Positions 35,975 through 44,359 of a stretch of 64,000 bases of DNA are shown here, in pieces. Where the stretch lies: assembly GCA_020634035.1 (NCBI GenBank), contig JACKCM010000004.1:434001-498000 (forward strand), read 5' to 3'. Under the pieces are notes generated by a model that saw nothing but the letters and a program-made list of their open reading frames with translations, made no database searches and was not told where the DNA came from. Every line of letters starts with the position of its first letter. Position 1 is the first letter of the stretch. The translations under genes and the position numbers were made by a program. This DNA is from Candidatus Obscuribacterales bacterium. Its GTDB lineage: Bacteria; Cyanobacteriota; Vampirovibrionia; Obscuribacterales; Obscuribacteraceae.

Positions 35975-36383
35975 GAAAACCCTGGAGATTTTATTAGCGG
36001 AGGATAGACCGGATGATGCCACCCTTACCGGAGAGGTACTGAAACAAGCAGGCATTGATTGCAACCTTGTGGTGGTGCCCAATGGTGTCGAAGCCATCTC
36101 TTATTTGAAGAATGCCATTGCCGGTAGTGTGGTCAACCCCGATCTTATTCTGCTCGATTTGAACATGCCTCTATCAGGAGGTCATGATGTACTACACGAG
36201 ATGAGGTCTGAACTTGGTATTCAAGAAATTCCTGTAATAGTTCTTACTGTATCGACCGCCGAAGAAGATATAAGCAAAGCTCTGAATTCTGGAATGAATT
36301 TCTATTTGAAGAAACCTGCCAGACCCGACACCCTTGGATCTCTCGTTAAGAGCGTGGTGACGCTCTGGTCCAGGAGTGCTTGA
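35967..36383 (+). CDS. Rcp1-like single-domain response regulator
   Basis: A stand-alone receiver of 138 aa. The acidic pair (LLAEDRPDD), phosphoacceptor Asp in LILLDLNMPLSGG, Thr in VLTVSTAEED and Lys in FYLKKPARP are all present. The longer alpha4-beta5 region and the LNMPLSGG motif match the Rcp1 class that partners cyanobacterial phytochrome kinases. It starts inside the upstream kinase gene, with GGAGGAG nearby as the ribosome-binding site. With no output domain, it presumably acts by phosphotransfer or protein binding. Confidence 0.9.
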   Translation: MDEKTLEILLAEDRPDDATLTGEVLKQAGIDCNLVVVPNGVEAISYLKNAIAGSVVNPDLILLDLNMPLSGGHDVLHEMRSELGIQEIPVIVLTVSTAEEDISKALNSGMNFYLKKPARPDTLGSLVKSVVTLWSRSA

Positions 36384-36410
36384 AGACAATAAATCATAGA
36401 GGTGACCGAA

Positions 36411-36797
36411 ATGAAAGATAGATACAGATATATAATCGCCGGCAATCCTAATACCCCGCTTCGAGTGCTTACAAAACTGGCCGAAGATGAGGATAGGTTC
36501 GTGCGGCGCAGGGTGGCAGAAAATAGTAACGTTCCTCAGGCATTGCTATTGCAACTGGCGAGGGATTCGGAACCGGAAGTGAAGGTGGCTGCCATGCTTG
36601 CCATGGGCTCTTCCTGTCTGGTTCTTCTCGAGGCTTGTTTCTCAGATGATATGGATGTTCGCTATATGCTCGCCGAAGAGCCTGGCGTACCAGCTGAGAT
36701 TTTGAGAGTCTTGATTCAAGATCCGAATCCATTTATAGCCCACCGGGCTATGTGTTCTCTTGCAATTAAGGCAGGCAGAAGTGCTAGCGCTGTCTAA
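36411..36797 (+). CDS. Small variant leucine-rich (LRV) repeat protein
   Basis: A 128-aa protein made almost entirely of LRV repeats of about 24 residues: AGNPNTPLRVLTKLAEDEDRFVR, ENSNVPQALLLQLARDSEPEV and EEPGVPAEILRVLIQDPNPFI. The start is the ATG at 36411 with GAGG eight bases upstream; a GTG three codons earlier is less likely. It follows the Rcp1-like regulator by 27 bases and may be co-transcribed. Function unknown; probably a protein-binding scaffold. Confidence 0.75.
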   Translation: MKDRYRYIIAGNPNTPLRVLTKLAEDEDRFVRRRVAENSNVPQALLLQLARDSEPEVKVAAMLAMGSSCLVLLEACFSDDMDVRYMLAEEPGVPAEILRVLIQDPNPFIAHRAMCSLAIKAGRSASAV

Positions 36798-36991
36798 TCC
36801 CCAAAATACAATATGATACTGTATACGGTGTTGCTGTCTTTTGTGTTATCAAAGCCACTTGCGATTAACTAGTGACTGTGATTCATTTATCGCAAAATCA
36901 TTGAAAACTGACAGAAAGTGAAGCGATTTATGGTTTAATACCTGATGGTTCTTTTCGGTTGCCATTGGCAGAATCGTGATCGGGTATCACA

Positions 36992-38542
36992 ATGCGAAAA
37001 TCAAGTCTTTCCGCTTTCCTTGCGCTTCTTATTTTTAGTCAGCCAGGGCTCGCCCAGCCACAGGCTTCTACGAGCCGCAAATCAGCCATTGCCGATAGAT
37101 TGTCGGTGGATGATCTATTGAGCACCTCTTTTGGTCCGGGTCCTTTAATCAGTCAAAATCAGGGTGACAACGACCAGGATAAAACTCCGCTTCTTCGTCA
37201 GGAGATTAGTGTCAGTGACACGGTGATGGAGCGAAAGATAGATGAGCTGACCCGGGAGATCTTATTGAAAGAGTTCGATCTGGAGCGCTACGGTATTCGC
37301 TATAACATGGAATACGGTAAACAAGGTCGCTGGAAGGGCTGGAGATATGGTTTCTGGGGCGAAGCCAACCTCGGTCTTGGTCTCGCCGGTGGTATCATAT
37401 CCGTCGACAACCGTGGTCGCAAACTTCGTGACGCCTCTCACGTCAACGTTCATACCCAGGAATCGGCAAACTATATTCCGATGATCGGCAACATCATAGG
37501 CGCCGGTGCCGCCGGTACGGAATTCGGTATCAATAGCTGGAACTGCTACAAAGCCAGTCGCAAGGGTTATTCGCCGAGGAAGGCTCGCAAGCATGTCAAA
37601 GAAAAGAGAGAAGAGATAGAGAAACTGCTCGAACAACGTGCCAAGCTGATAGTAGATGAAGGCGGCAGACCGGAGCTTGAAGCCCGGGCGAAGCTGGATG
37701 CGGCAGAACAACGGGTTCTCAAAGACCTTCTTACCCAGACCCTGCAGCAATTCGAACGCTTCTATCTGGGCAAAACCAATTTACTTGCTTTTCAACAGAT
37801 GCAATATCTGTTCGATATATCAAAGAACGTTACCAGCGCAGTCGGTTATGAGTATGCTTATCTCTCTCTGGCGCGTAAACATCGTATAGAGAACGGTCGA
37901 GCCGGGGTTCTCTTTGCTGTGTCCGGTGGTCTATATATGGCCGGTCCGGTTCTGAGCAGGCTTTTTGCAAAAATGCTGGTCAATCGAGAGAGAAATCTTC
38001 TCAAGCCATCGACCCAGATTGCAGAGAATGCCACTCTTGAGCAGCTCAAAGCGGATCGCAATTTGCTTGAAGGTGCCTGTAAAGTAGCCGGCTGCCCGAA
38101 AGAGAAGATTGAAGACTTTCTCGATCGATCCGCTTCTATCTATGCTCTGGGCGAAAAGAACTTTGAGGATGAGATCGCCCGGGGTAAAAAAGCGCTGGAT
38201 AAGTCCAAACTTGTTGCCACCCAGAACATCGCCGCCGGTGCCTTTGTGGGTGGTACCAAAGTGGCATCCGGAATTCTGTTCATGATCCCTGGTTTCAATG
38301 CCCGGTTCAACACCAGCGGTCACCGGGCCGACCGTGCTACCAACAGCAATCTCTTTACCTCATCTTTGATCTCGCTGCCGGCTTCCACTTTTGCCATCAT
38401 CGACACGCTGCGAATAAATATCCAGGGTGAGGTCACTCGTCAGAAGTTGAAAAAGCAGGGACTTTATCCCGATCAACTTGCTCAGAAACGTCTGGATGAT
38501 CTAGATAGACTGGAGAAGATGGTCAAAGAGATTGGGCTCTGA
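36992..38542 (+). CDS. Secreted/membrane protein, paralogue A of a three-member family
   Basis: A signal peptide (MRKSSLSAFLALLIFSQPGLA, cleaved near QPQ) is followed by a low-complexity stretch and a large domain that is shared with the genes at 38967 and 41922. Shared blocks: an N-terminal helix ELTREILLKEFDLERYGIRY, then QGRWKGWRYG; a mid helix ending LLTQTLQQFERFYLG; hydrophobic segments AGVLFAVSGGLYMAGPVLSR and AAGAFVGGTKVASGILFMIPG; and a C-terminal helix LDDLDRLEKMVKEI. Several hydrophobic segments suggest membrane association. The family is not recognised. An MscS channel gene lies among the paralogues. Confidence 0.75.
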   Translation: MRKSSLSAFLALLIFSQPGLAQPQASTSRKSAIADRLSVDDLLSTSFGPGPLISQNQGDNDQDKTPLLRQEISVSDTVMERKIDELTREILLKEFDLERYGIRYNMEYGKQGRWKGWRYGFWGEANLGLGLAGGIISVDNRGRKLRDASHVNVHTQESANYIPMIGNIIGAGAAGTEFGINSWNCYKASRKGYSPRKARKHVKEKREEIEKLLEQRAKLIVDEGGRPELEARAKLDAAEQRVLKDLLTQTLQQFERFYLGKTNLLAFQQMQYLFDISKNVTSAVGYEYAYLSLARKHRIENGRAGVLFAVSGGLYMAGPVLSRLFAKMLVNRERNLLKPSTQIAENATLEQLKADRNLLEGACKVAGCPKEKIEDFLDRSASIYALGEKNFEDEIARGKKALDKSKLVATQNIAAGAFVGGTKVASGILFMIPGFNARFNTSGHRADRATNSNLFTSSLISLPASTFAIIDTLRINIQGEVTRQKLKKQGLYPDQLAQKRLDDLDRLEKMVKEIGL

Positions 38543-38555
38543 ATTTCAGAGTCAA

Positions 38556-38864
38556 TTAGCTATCCTCGAACATGTAAGAGGCGGCGTAGCGTTTCAATAT
38601 CTCTCTTATCTTGCAGCGAATGCCATAGAGCTCTACGTCCCGTCCGCAAGATTCGTAAAAATCAGCTAGTTCCAGAAGAACAAGACCATAGTCTGCGGTC
38701 TCTTCAGAGAACTCCACTTTCGCTTGCCTGACGGCATTGCGATATTCTCTCTGAGCTCCTTCGAAATCTCTGTGAATGGCTAGTTTTCTGGCTCTGGCGA
38801 TGTACTCTTTCAGCTCGGGGCTTCTTTTCAATACTGGATCTATGTTGGGCATCGCTCGACTCAC
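38556..38864 (-). CDS. Small TPR-like hypothetical protein
   Basis: A 102-aa helical protein. Its central part (ARKLAIHRDFEGAQREYRNAVRQAK and ADYGLVLLELADFYESCG) resembles two TPR helices pairs. The start may be the GTG at 38864 or the ATG at 38852; neither has a good Shine-Dalgarno. It lies between paralogues A and B of the secreted family, on the opposite strand. Function unknown. Confidence 0.6.
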   Translation of the reverse strand: MSRAMPNIDPVLKRSPELKEYIARARKLAIHRDFEGAQREYRNAVRQAKVEFSEETADYGLVLLELADFYESCGRDVELYGIRCKIREILKRYAASYMFEDS

Positions 38865-38966
38865 CGTGACTCTTACTTCAATTATGAAGCAGATTTGTGA
38901 TTATAGTGTGAGAACAGGGTCAAATTCTTCTCGTATAATTCCAGTACTTGTCCGGGGGTCCTGTCG

Positions 38967-40355
38967 ATGTTCGAGCTTATAGTCCTAATAGGCTCGATGC
39001 TGGCTGTGTTCTCAGGAGGACCGTGCTGGGCCAATGAGATAGAGCAGCGTTCACACCAGTCTCACTCTTTTCAAGAGATCAAAAGAGTGACCCGAGAACT
39101 GCTGCTCAAAGAGATAGAACTGGAGCGCTTCAACATCGACTACCGCAGGCATGCCAGTGTGCAGGGGCGCTGGCGGGGTCCGCGCTATTATCTGTCTCAG
39201 GGCGGCAACAATGCCGCTACCATGGCCGGACTTTTCGATGCGGTATCGATAAGAGAAGACGAGAAACCATCTCGAATAGCTCTGGAAAACTCGTTCGTTC
39301 CTCAAATGGTTGGACAATTCGTGGCTGCCGGAGGCTCCGCCACCGAACTGCTTGTCAACAAGTTTCATGACAGGCAGGCACGTGCTCTTGCGCTTGATTC
39401 CAAGAATGCGCTTCGAAGGGCGCGAAGATTCAAAGAGGAAATTGATGCGCTTCTCAAGGAGCGAGGGCGATTAATAGAAGGTGCCGCGAGCACAGGCTCT
39501 CTTTCAAAGAAAGATTTGCAGCTCTTGCAGGCCGAAGAGCTGGTTCTTATCGACCTGACCAGGCTGAGTTTGCATGAGTTTGTGAGATTCTATGTTGGTG
39601 CCAGGCGTTTTCGCTGGTTTCAAGATTCGCTCTATGTGGTCGACATCTTCAAGAATGTTGTCGGTGCTGCTGGAAATATCGTTGCTATCGAGGGACTGAA
39701 AAGAGGTAAGCCGGCCTATCCCGGCCATGGTGGCGTGCTCGTATTGACCTCCGGCGCTCTTATTGTAATCAACCCGATTTTTTCTAGAGGGGTCGGTAAG
39801 GTGGCCGGGATGATATCTCGGCGGCAATGTCGAGGTCTGGTTCTTGATGATGTTTCAGAAGACGAAATAGATCTCGATCTTCATCTGGATGCCTTTGCCA
39901 GAGCGCTTGGAGCTGCCTCTGACGAGACCGAGCTTTCGGCAGAGCTGAAAGAGATTCTCGATGTGCACCAGGAGCAGTGCGACCTCTTCAAGAAAAAGAA
40001 CGAAATGGCGGTGCGGGAGCTGCGACAGGGAACAAGGGCTGCTACCGAAAATGTCCTGGCCGGTTTTGTTGTCGGCTCTACTAAGATAACTCTGGGAATT
40101 TTGTCTATGGTGGCAGGATACCACCATCATCACAGACCAAGACATGCCAATGAACTGCTTGAGGATGGCTCACTTGTTTATGGTATAGGCAATGCTTTCG
40201 GTCTGGCGGACAACACCCGCATTCAAATACGCAATGAATATGAGCGACATAAACTCAAGAAAGAGCGTCTTTTGCCGGCGCAAATTCTAGAGGATCATCT
40301 CAATTCTCTCGATCGAATCGAGAAGACCCTGACCGGAGAGGTCTTAGGTCGCTGA
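38967..40355 (+). CDS. Secreted/membrane protein, paralogue B of a three-member family
   Basis: A signal peptide (MFELIVLIGSMLAVFSGGPC, cleavage near CWA-NE) precedes the same domain as in paralogue A. Matching blocks are RVTRELLLKEIELERFNIDY, VQGRWRGPRYYLS, DLTRLSLHEFVRFYVGARR, VLVLTSGALIVINPIFSRGV, ENVLAGFVVGSTKITLGILS and LNSLDRIEKTL. A histidine cluster (AGYHHHHRPRH) is unique to this copy and could bind metal. The final 12 bases overlap the end of the convergent MscS gene. Function unknown. Confidence 0.75.
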   Translation: MFELIVLIGSMLAVFSGGPCWANEIEQRSHQSHSFQEIKRVTRELLLKEIELERFNIDYRRHASVQGRWRGPRYYLSQGGNNAATMAGLFDAVSIREDEKPSRIALENSFVPQMVGQFVAAGGSATELLVNKFHDRQARALALDSKNALRRARRFKEEIDALLKERGRLIEGAASTGSLSKKDLQLLQAEELVLIDLTRLSLHEFVRFYVGARRFRWFQDSLYVVDIFKNVVGAAGNIVAIEGLKRGKPAYPGHGGVLVLTSGALIVINPIFSRGVGKVAGMISRRQCRGLVLDDVSEDEIDLDLHLDAFARALGAASDETELSAELKEILDVHQEQCDLFKKKNEMAVRELRQGTRAATENVLAGFVVGSTKITLGILSMVAGYHHHHRPRHANELLEDGSLVYGIGNAFGLADNTRIQIRNEYERHKLKKERLLPAQILEDHLNSLDRIEKTLTGEVLGR

Positions 40356-41753
40356 CCCCTGGCTGACGCGAACATCTAGTACCGGTGCTTGAACCAGATG
40401 GAATGTGGCCGAAGCGAGTCCGACTTTGTTTTCGTTGGCTTCGAAATCGGCCAGGATTCGCTTTGAGATTTCGAAGCGGGTGAAGCGTCTTTTCTTATAG
40501 TCGACTACGTAGCGCAGGGTGAATTCGACCCAGTTGTCGTTGAAGATATAGGTCACCATGGGGTTTGTCTGGGCATTCTCGACCAGATACTTTCTGGTGA
40601 TATGCTCCCAGTGACTGGCTGCTTCCTTTGAATAGTCGCTGCAGAGATCTTCTCCGGCCTTTTCTAAAAGCGCGCAGGCAAAGTCATAATCCGAGCCGTA
40701 TTTAACCGGAATGATGATCTCATCCCAGAGAAAAGGGAAGTCTCTAGAATAGTTAAAAATAGGACCGCTGAAGATAGCCGAGTTGTCTACGCCGACAATT
40801 CGTCCTGTGTACAGATCGCCCTGAACCCATTCTCCAAGCTCCATCAAAGTAGTACGTCCCAGACCTATATCGATAACGTCTCCTTTGAGCTTTCCTATCT
40901 CGACCCGGTCGCCGACTTTGTAGAAGTTGCCGAAAGTGACCACGACCCAGCCGGCTATGCTGATGATTACCTCTTTCAAAGCAAAGGCGATACCGGCGGC
41001 GGCGGCGCCCAGTATGAACGCGAGATTGCCGAGGGCATCTCTAAATACCACTGTCGCGAAAAGAAGGCAGAGAAGGTAGGCGAAAAAAGTGACAATCTTT
41101 CGGGCGTTATATCTGTTTATCGAATCCTTGATATATCTACCCAGGGATTTTCTCACCATGGCGGCGATACCAAGGATGATGACAGCGCCCAGGGCCACTA
41201 TGCCAAGTTTCAGCGAAAATGGCTCCAGCAAAAGTTGCTGGGCTTCCCGGCTGAAGTTCTTGACGCTCATATCCTCTAGAGTTTCTGTGACGGTCTGTTT
41301 TGTCTTTAACTCCGGCAGGACCTCTTTTAGTTTGTCGGCATAGCGCTCGGCAAGCTCTTTGCGGCTCAATTCGACTCCGGTGTCCAGGCTGGCTAGTTTT
41401 GCATCGTCTTGAGTAACGGTGGTGATTACGGTGTCGCCTGCGATGACATCGACAGTGGTATCATTCTCTGCTATTGTAATCGCATCCGGTTTGAAGTCAG
41501 GATCTTCTAATAGGCGCTCCAGGCGCTTGATCACGTTTTTGGCGCGGCTCTCTTTTTTGAAGGGACCTAATCTGGCCTGTATTGTAAAAAGCTCTTTGCC
41601 CTGCACCGAAACAAGACCGGGTATCTCTGTCGAAACAGCCTTCTTCTCAGGGGGCAGTAGAGGCTCCTGAGCAGGAACCGGATTGACGAGCCCGATCAGC
41701 CCGAAGCCGATGAAGAAAATGAAGATAAGGAGCGTTTTTTTCTTTGAGAGCAT
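40344..41753 (-). CDS. MscS-family channel with large exported N-terminal domain
   Basis: A signal peptide (KKTLLIFIFFIGFGLIGLVN, then PVPAQE) leads to about 140 extracytoplasmic residues containing IQARLGPFKKESRAKNVIKR and a helical stretch. Transmembrane helices follow near 180-260, then the MscS core AAAAGIAFALKEVIISIAGW and FYKVGDRVEIGKLKGDVIDI. The pore helix differs from E. coli MscS (ALKEVI in place of ALQNLV). At 469 aa it is longer than the two MscS genes at 31-33 kb. It lies between paralogues B and C of the secreted family, which suggests a shared envelope role. Confidence 0.85.
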   Translation of the reverse strand: MLSKKKTLLIFIFFIGFGLIGLVNPVPAQEPLLPPEKKAVSTEIPGLVSVQGKELFTIQARLGPFKKESRAKNVIKRLERLLEDPDFKPDAITIAENDTTVDVIAGDTVITTVTQDDAKLASLDTGVELSRKELAERYADKLKEVLPELKTKQTVTETLEDMSVKNFSREAQQLLLEPFSLKLGIVALGAVIILGIAAMVRKSLGRYIKDSINRYNARKIVTFFAYLLCLLFATVVFRDALGNLAFILGAAAAGIAFALKEVIISIAGWVVVTFGNFYKVGDRVEIGKLKGDVIDIGLGRTTLMELGEWVQGDLYTGRIVGVDNSAIFSGPIFNYSRDFPFLWDEIIIPVKYGSDYDFACALLEKAGEDLCSDYSKEAASHWEHITRKYLVENAQTNPMVTYIFNDNWVEFTLRYVVDYKKRRFTRFEISKRILADFEANENKVGLASATFHLVQAPVLDVRVSQGSAT

Positions 41754-41846
41754 TATTCAGGTTTCTCCCGCAAGATAAAGGCGACCTCTTATATTTAGCA
41801 GATTTTCGTGGTTCGTGGCTCTCTTGCGTTTGTTCTTGCTAGTCAA

Positions 41847-41860
41847 GTTGTCATGACAAC
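41847..41860. promoter_or_regulatory. Perfect 14-bp palindrome in a divergent promoter region
   Basis: GTTGTCATGACAAC reads the same on both strands and lies midway between the divergent starts of the MscS gene (41753) and paralogue C (41922). A possible plus-strand -10 TATTAT lies about 19 bases after TTGTCA. It may be a repressor operator; this is inferred from symmetry and position. Confidence 0.45.
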
Positions 41861-41921
41861 CCGGAAATTCTCTATTATGCAATAATCTTTGCTTGAAAGA
41901 GAGCTTGGAGAATTCTGGAGT

Positions 41922-43289
41922 TTGACCATTTCTAAGCGAGTCCGGACTTTTTTTCTGGGTGTGCTCATAGCCCATTGCCTTTTCTCGCTCATCTTTCCCT
42001 GTCCCGCCCGGGCTGCCGACGAACTGGCAAGTATTTTGTCTTTGACTGATCAGATCATCGATGAAGAGCTGGCGCTGCTTTCTCACAACACCAACTTTCG
42101 CATCGAGACCAACGATCAGTCGAAAGGAAGGAGCCTGCGTCAGTTTCTCTATAACCTGACAGCTTCAAGCGTATCGCTGGCCTCTGCCACCACAATATCC
42201 GCTTCCCGCTGGGCTAACACTCGACCGGATCAAAATCTGCTTGAGGTCTCTGCTGCCGGCTTGGTTGCCGGTCAGGCGATTATTCAGGGTGGTATCGTCA
42301 CCGAAAAGGCACTGGATATGATTCAAGAGCGTCGAGCCAGGCGCCGTGGCTATTCGTTGAAAGAGGCTACCGCCACCACTGAAGAGTTAAAAACAAATAT
42401 CGATGCTTTATTGCGTCGGCGAGACGATCTTGTCGCTGCTCTAGATCCGGCAGTTTATTCCAGCGCCATAAAAAAAGCGCTGAGCGCAGAAACTCTTGTT
42501 CTCTTTGAAATGCGCAATCTCTCACTGGCAGAGTTCGCGAGATTCTATGCCGACCAGAGAAAGCGAAAATCAGCCAGGGATAACAGCTATTTGAACGGTC
42601 TGCTCGCCACGTCTGCCGGGGGCTACGGTGGATCGTTAATGGGATTGCTCGCCACCAGTAGAGGACAGCCATCGCTGACGGTGCCTGCAGGTATTGGTTT
42701 TATCACGTCCAGCGCCCTGGTTATGGCCAGTCCGGTGGTCAACCGCTTCGTGGGCAATCGCGCCCATAAAAAAGGAGCCCTCGAGATTCGCGCCCGACTG
42801 GGAGAAATATCTCAGAGTTCACTGCTTGCCCTGGATGCCAATCTCAATGACCTGGCTCTCAAGAATAAACAGAGCGTTATTCCCGGCTATACTGAGAGAA
42901 TGGCCATTTACTCCGCCGAGTGCGACGTACTGCGCAGGCAGCTAGAGAGAGAGAAGCAGGTGGAGAGCAAGGGCGACAGCCAGTTTAAAAAGAGAATGGT
43001 GGCAAACGCGTTAATCTCCGGTCCCAAGCTGGCCTGGGGTGTAATGCTGATCACGGCAGGCGATGGTTTCGAGAATCGACCGGCACGCTTCAACGAGCGG
43101 GTCGCCGAAGCTGCCACCGTATACACTGTCAGCCAGAGCGCCTGGCTGCTCGATACTGTCACCTCCGGCAGTACGCCTGGATCTTTGAAGTTCACCATCG
43201 GTGGACAGGTTCCCTTCGAGGTCAAGGATCTGGAGTATCGACTTGAGAAGCTGGCTGAACTCAAATCTCGAAGGCCCACCAGCAAATAG
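41922..43289 (+). CDS. Secreted/membrane protein, paralogue C of a three-member family
   Basis: The most divergent copy. A signal peptide (TISKRVRTFFLGVLIAHCLF, cleavage after PARA) precedes SLTDQIIDEELALLSHNTN, GRSLRQFLYNLTAS, FEMRNLSLAEFARFYADQRK, GFITSSALVMASPVVNRFVG and NALISGPKLAWGVMLITAG, which align block by block with paralogues A and B. The start is taken as the TTG at 41922 because it puts the signal peptide at the N-terminus; an upstream TTG at 41889 adds eleven unlikely residues. Divergent from the MscS gene across a perfect palindrome. Function unknown. Confidence 0.7.
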   Translation: MTISKRVRTFFLGVLIAHCLFSLIFPCPARAADELASILSLTDQIIDEELALLSHNTNFRIETNDQSKGRSLRQFLYNLTASSVSLASATTISASRWANTRPDQNLLEVSAAGLVAGQAIIQGGIVTEKALDMIQERRARRRGYSLKEATATTEELKTNIDALLRRRDDLVAALDPAVYSSAIKKALSAETLVLFEMRNLSLAEFARFYADQRKRKSARDNSYLNGLLATSAGGYGGSLMGLLATSRGQPSLTVPAGIGFITSSALVMASPVVNRFVGNRAHKKGALEIRARLGEISQSSLLALDANLNDLALKNKQSVIPGYTERMAIYSAECDVLRRQLEREKQVESKGDSQFKKRMVANALISGPKLAWGVMLITAGDGFENRPARFNERVAEAATVYTVSQSAWLLDTVTSGSTPGSLKFTIGGQVPFEVKDLEYRLEKLAELKSRRPTSK

Positions 43290-43296
43290 ATCGAAT

Positions 43297-44343
43297 TCAG
43301 AGCACCGCTGTGTTGAGGTTGTACCATTTGTCGCTGTAATAAGACAGATAGCGGTCTTTGCGCTCCAGGGCGCAGACAATCTCTGTGGCGAAATCCACCC
43401 CTTCGAGACGCTGGGCGTTTCTCAAGCCCCCCGGGCAAAATACGTTTATTTCTAGAATTTTGCCACCGACTATATCGAGTCCTACCAGGAACATGCCATC
43501 TTCTACCAGGCGTGGTCGCACCGCCGAGGCAAGCTCGAGCATCTTATCGGTGATTTCTGCCCGGGCGATTTTGGCACCTACATGCACGTTGGAGCGGACG
43601 TCGTCACCCTGACGAAGACGGCGAAAGGCAGCGAACTTTCCATGCTTCTGCAGGGGCTCTCCATTCATCATGAAAAGCCTGGTATCGCCCAGCACCGCTT
43701 CGGGAATGTATTCCTGGGCGATGACATAGCCATCTTGCAACAGCGAGTCCACCATCTGGCGAAAGTTGTTGAAAGAGCCTTTCTGAATGATGAATACCCC
43801 TTTGCCGCCCGAGCCCTGCACCGGTTTTATGATTATGTGCGAAGGCTGTTCTGCGGCAAAGTGCTTGATGTCATCGTGGCGACGGGTGATTATAGACAGC
43901 GGTCTGACCATATCGGGAAAGAGTTGCAGATAGAGCTTGTCCATCGCTTTGCTCAGACCGTCGGGGTCATTGAGGACGACCACGCCGCTGGCTCTTGCTA
44001 TCCTGCCCAGTTGCAGAGCCATGGGCTGCACCCACTTCCAACCTTCGGCTTCTATGGCCGGGTCGCTGCGCAAGAGCAATACGTCGAGGTCGGTAACATC
44101 AATAACTTCCGACTGGTTGCTCGGATCTGTGAGAGTCTCGAAATAGTGCTTTGAACTGCGGTATCTTTTGCCAGGGACCTTTTTAGCCTTCAATTTGAGA
44201 GCGCCCGAGGCGGTATATTCGATATCGGCCGCGCTTATGTGAAAGACCGAATGACCGCGTGCCACAGCGCTCATCGCCACCCAGTAGGTGCTGTACTGGG
44301 CGCGTTCTAATTTAAGGTCAGTTACAAAGAAGCCGATTTTCAA
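43297..44343 (-). CDS. Glutathione-synthase-like ATP-grasp ligase, copy 1
   Basis: An ATP-dependent carboxylate-amine ligase of the GshB type. The N-terminal substrate domain (MKIGFFVTDLKLERAQYSTY) is followed by the ATP-binding domain: IIIKPVQGSGGKGVFIIQ (glycine-rich loop), YVIAQEYIPEAVLGDTRLF, DVRSNVHVGAKIARAEIT and the metal-binding end LVGLDIVGGKILEINVFCPG. Classical GshB has GDKR and NVARGGR-like motifs; here GDTR and SNVHVG differ, so the product may not be glutathione. The TTG at 44343 is chosen (AAGGA eight bases upstream); it gives 348 aa, identical in length to copy 2 at 48047. A GTG at 44367 is the alternative. It follows the QEGLA peptidase gene. Confidence 0.8.
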   Translation of the reverse strand: MKIGFFVTDLKLERAQYSTYWVAMSAVARGHSVFHISAADIEYTASGALKLKAKKVPGKRYRSSKHYFETLTDPSNQSEVIDVTDLDVLLLRSDPAIEAEGWKWVQPMALQLGRIARASGVVVLNDPDGLSKAMDKLYLQLFPDMVRPLSIITRRHDDIKHFAAEQPSHIIIKPVQGSGGKGVFIIQKGSFNNFRQMVDSLLQDGYVIAQEYIPEAVLGDTRLFMMNGEPLQKHGKFAAFRRLRQGDDVRSNVHVGAKIARAEITDKMLELASAVRPRLVEDGMFLVGLDIVGGKILEINVFCPGGLRNAQRLEGVDFATEIVCALERKDRYLSYYSDKWYNLNTAVL

Positions 44344-44359
44344 TGATTTTTTCCTTGTC

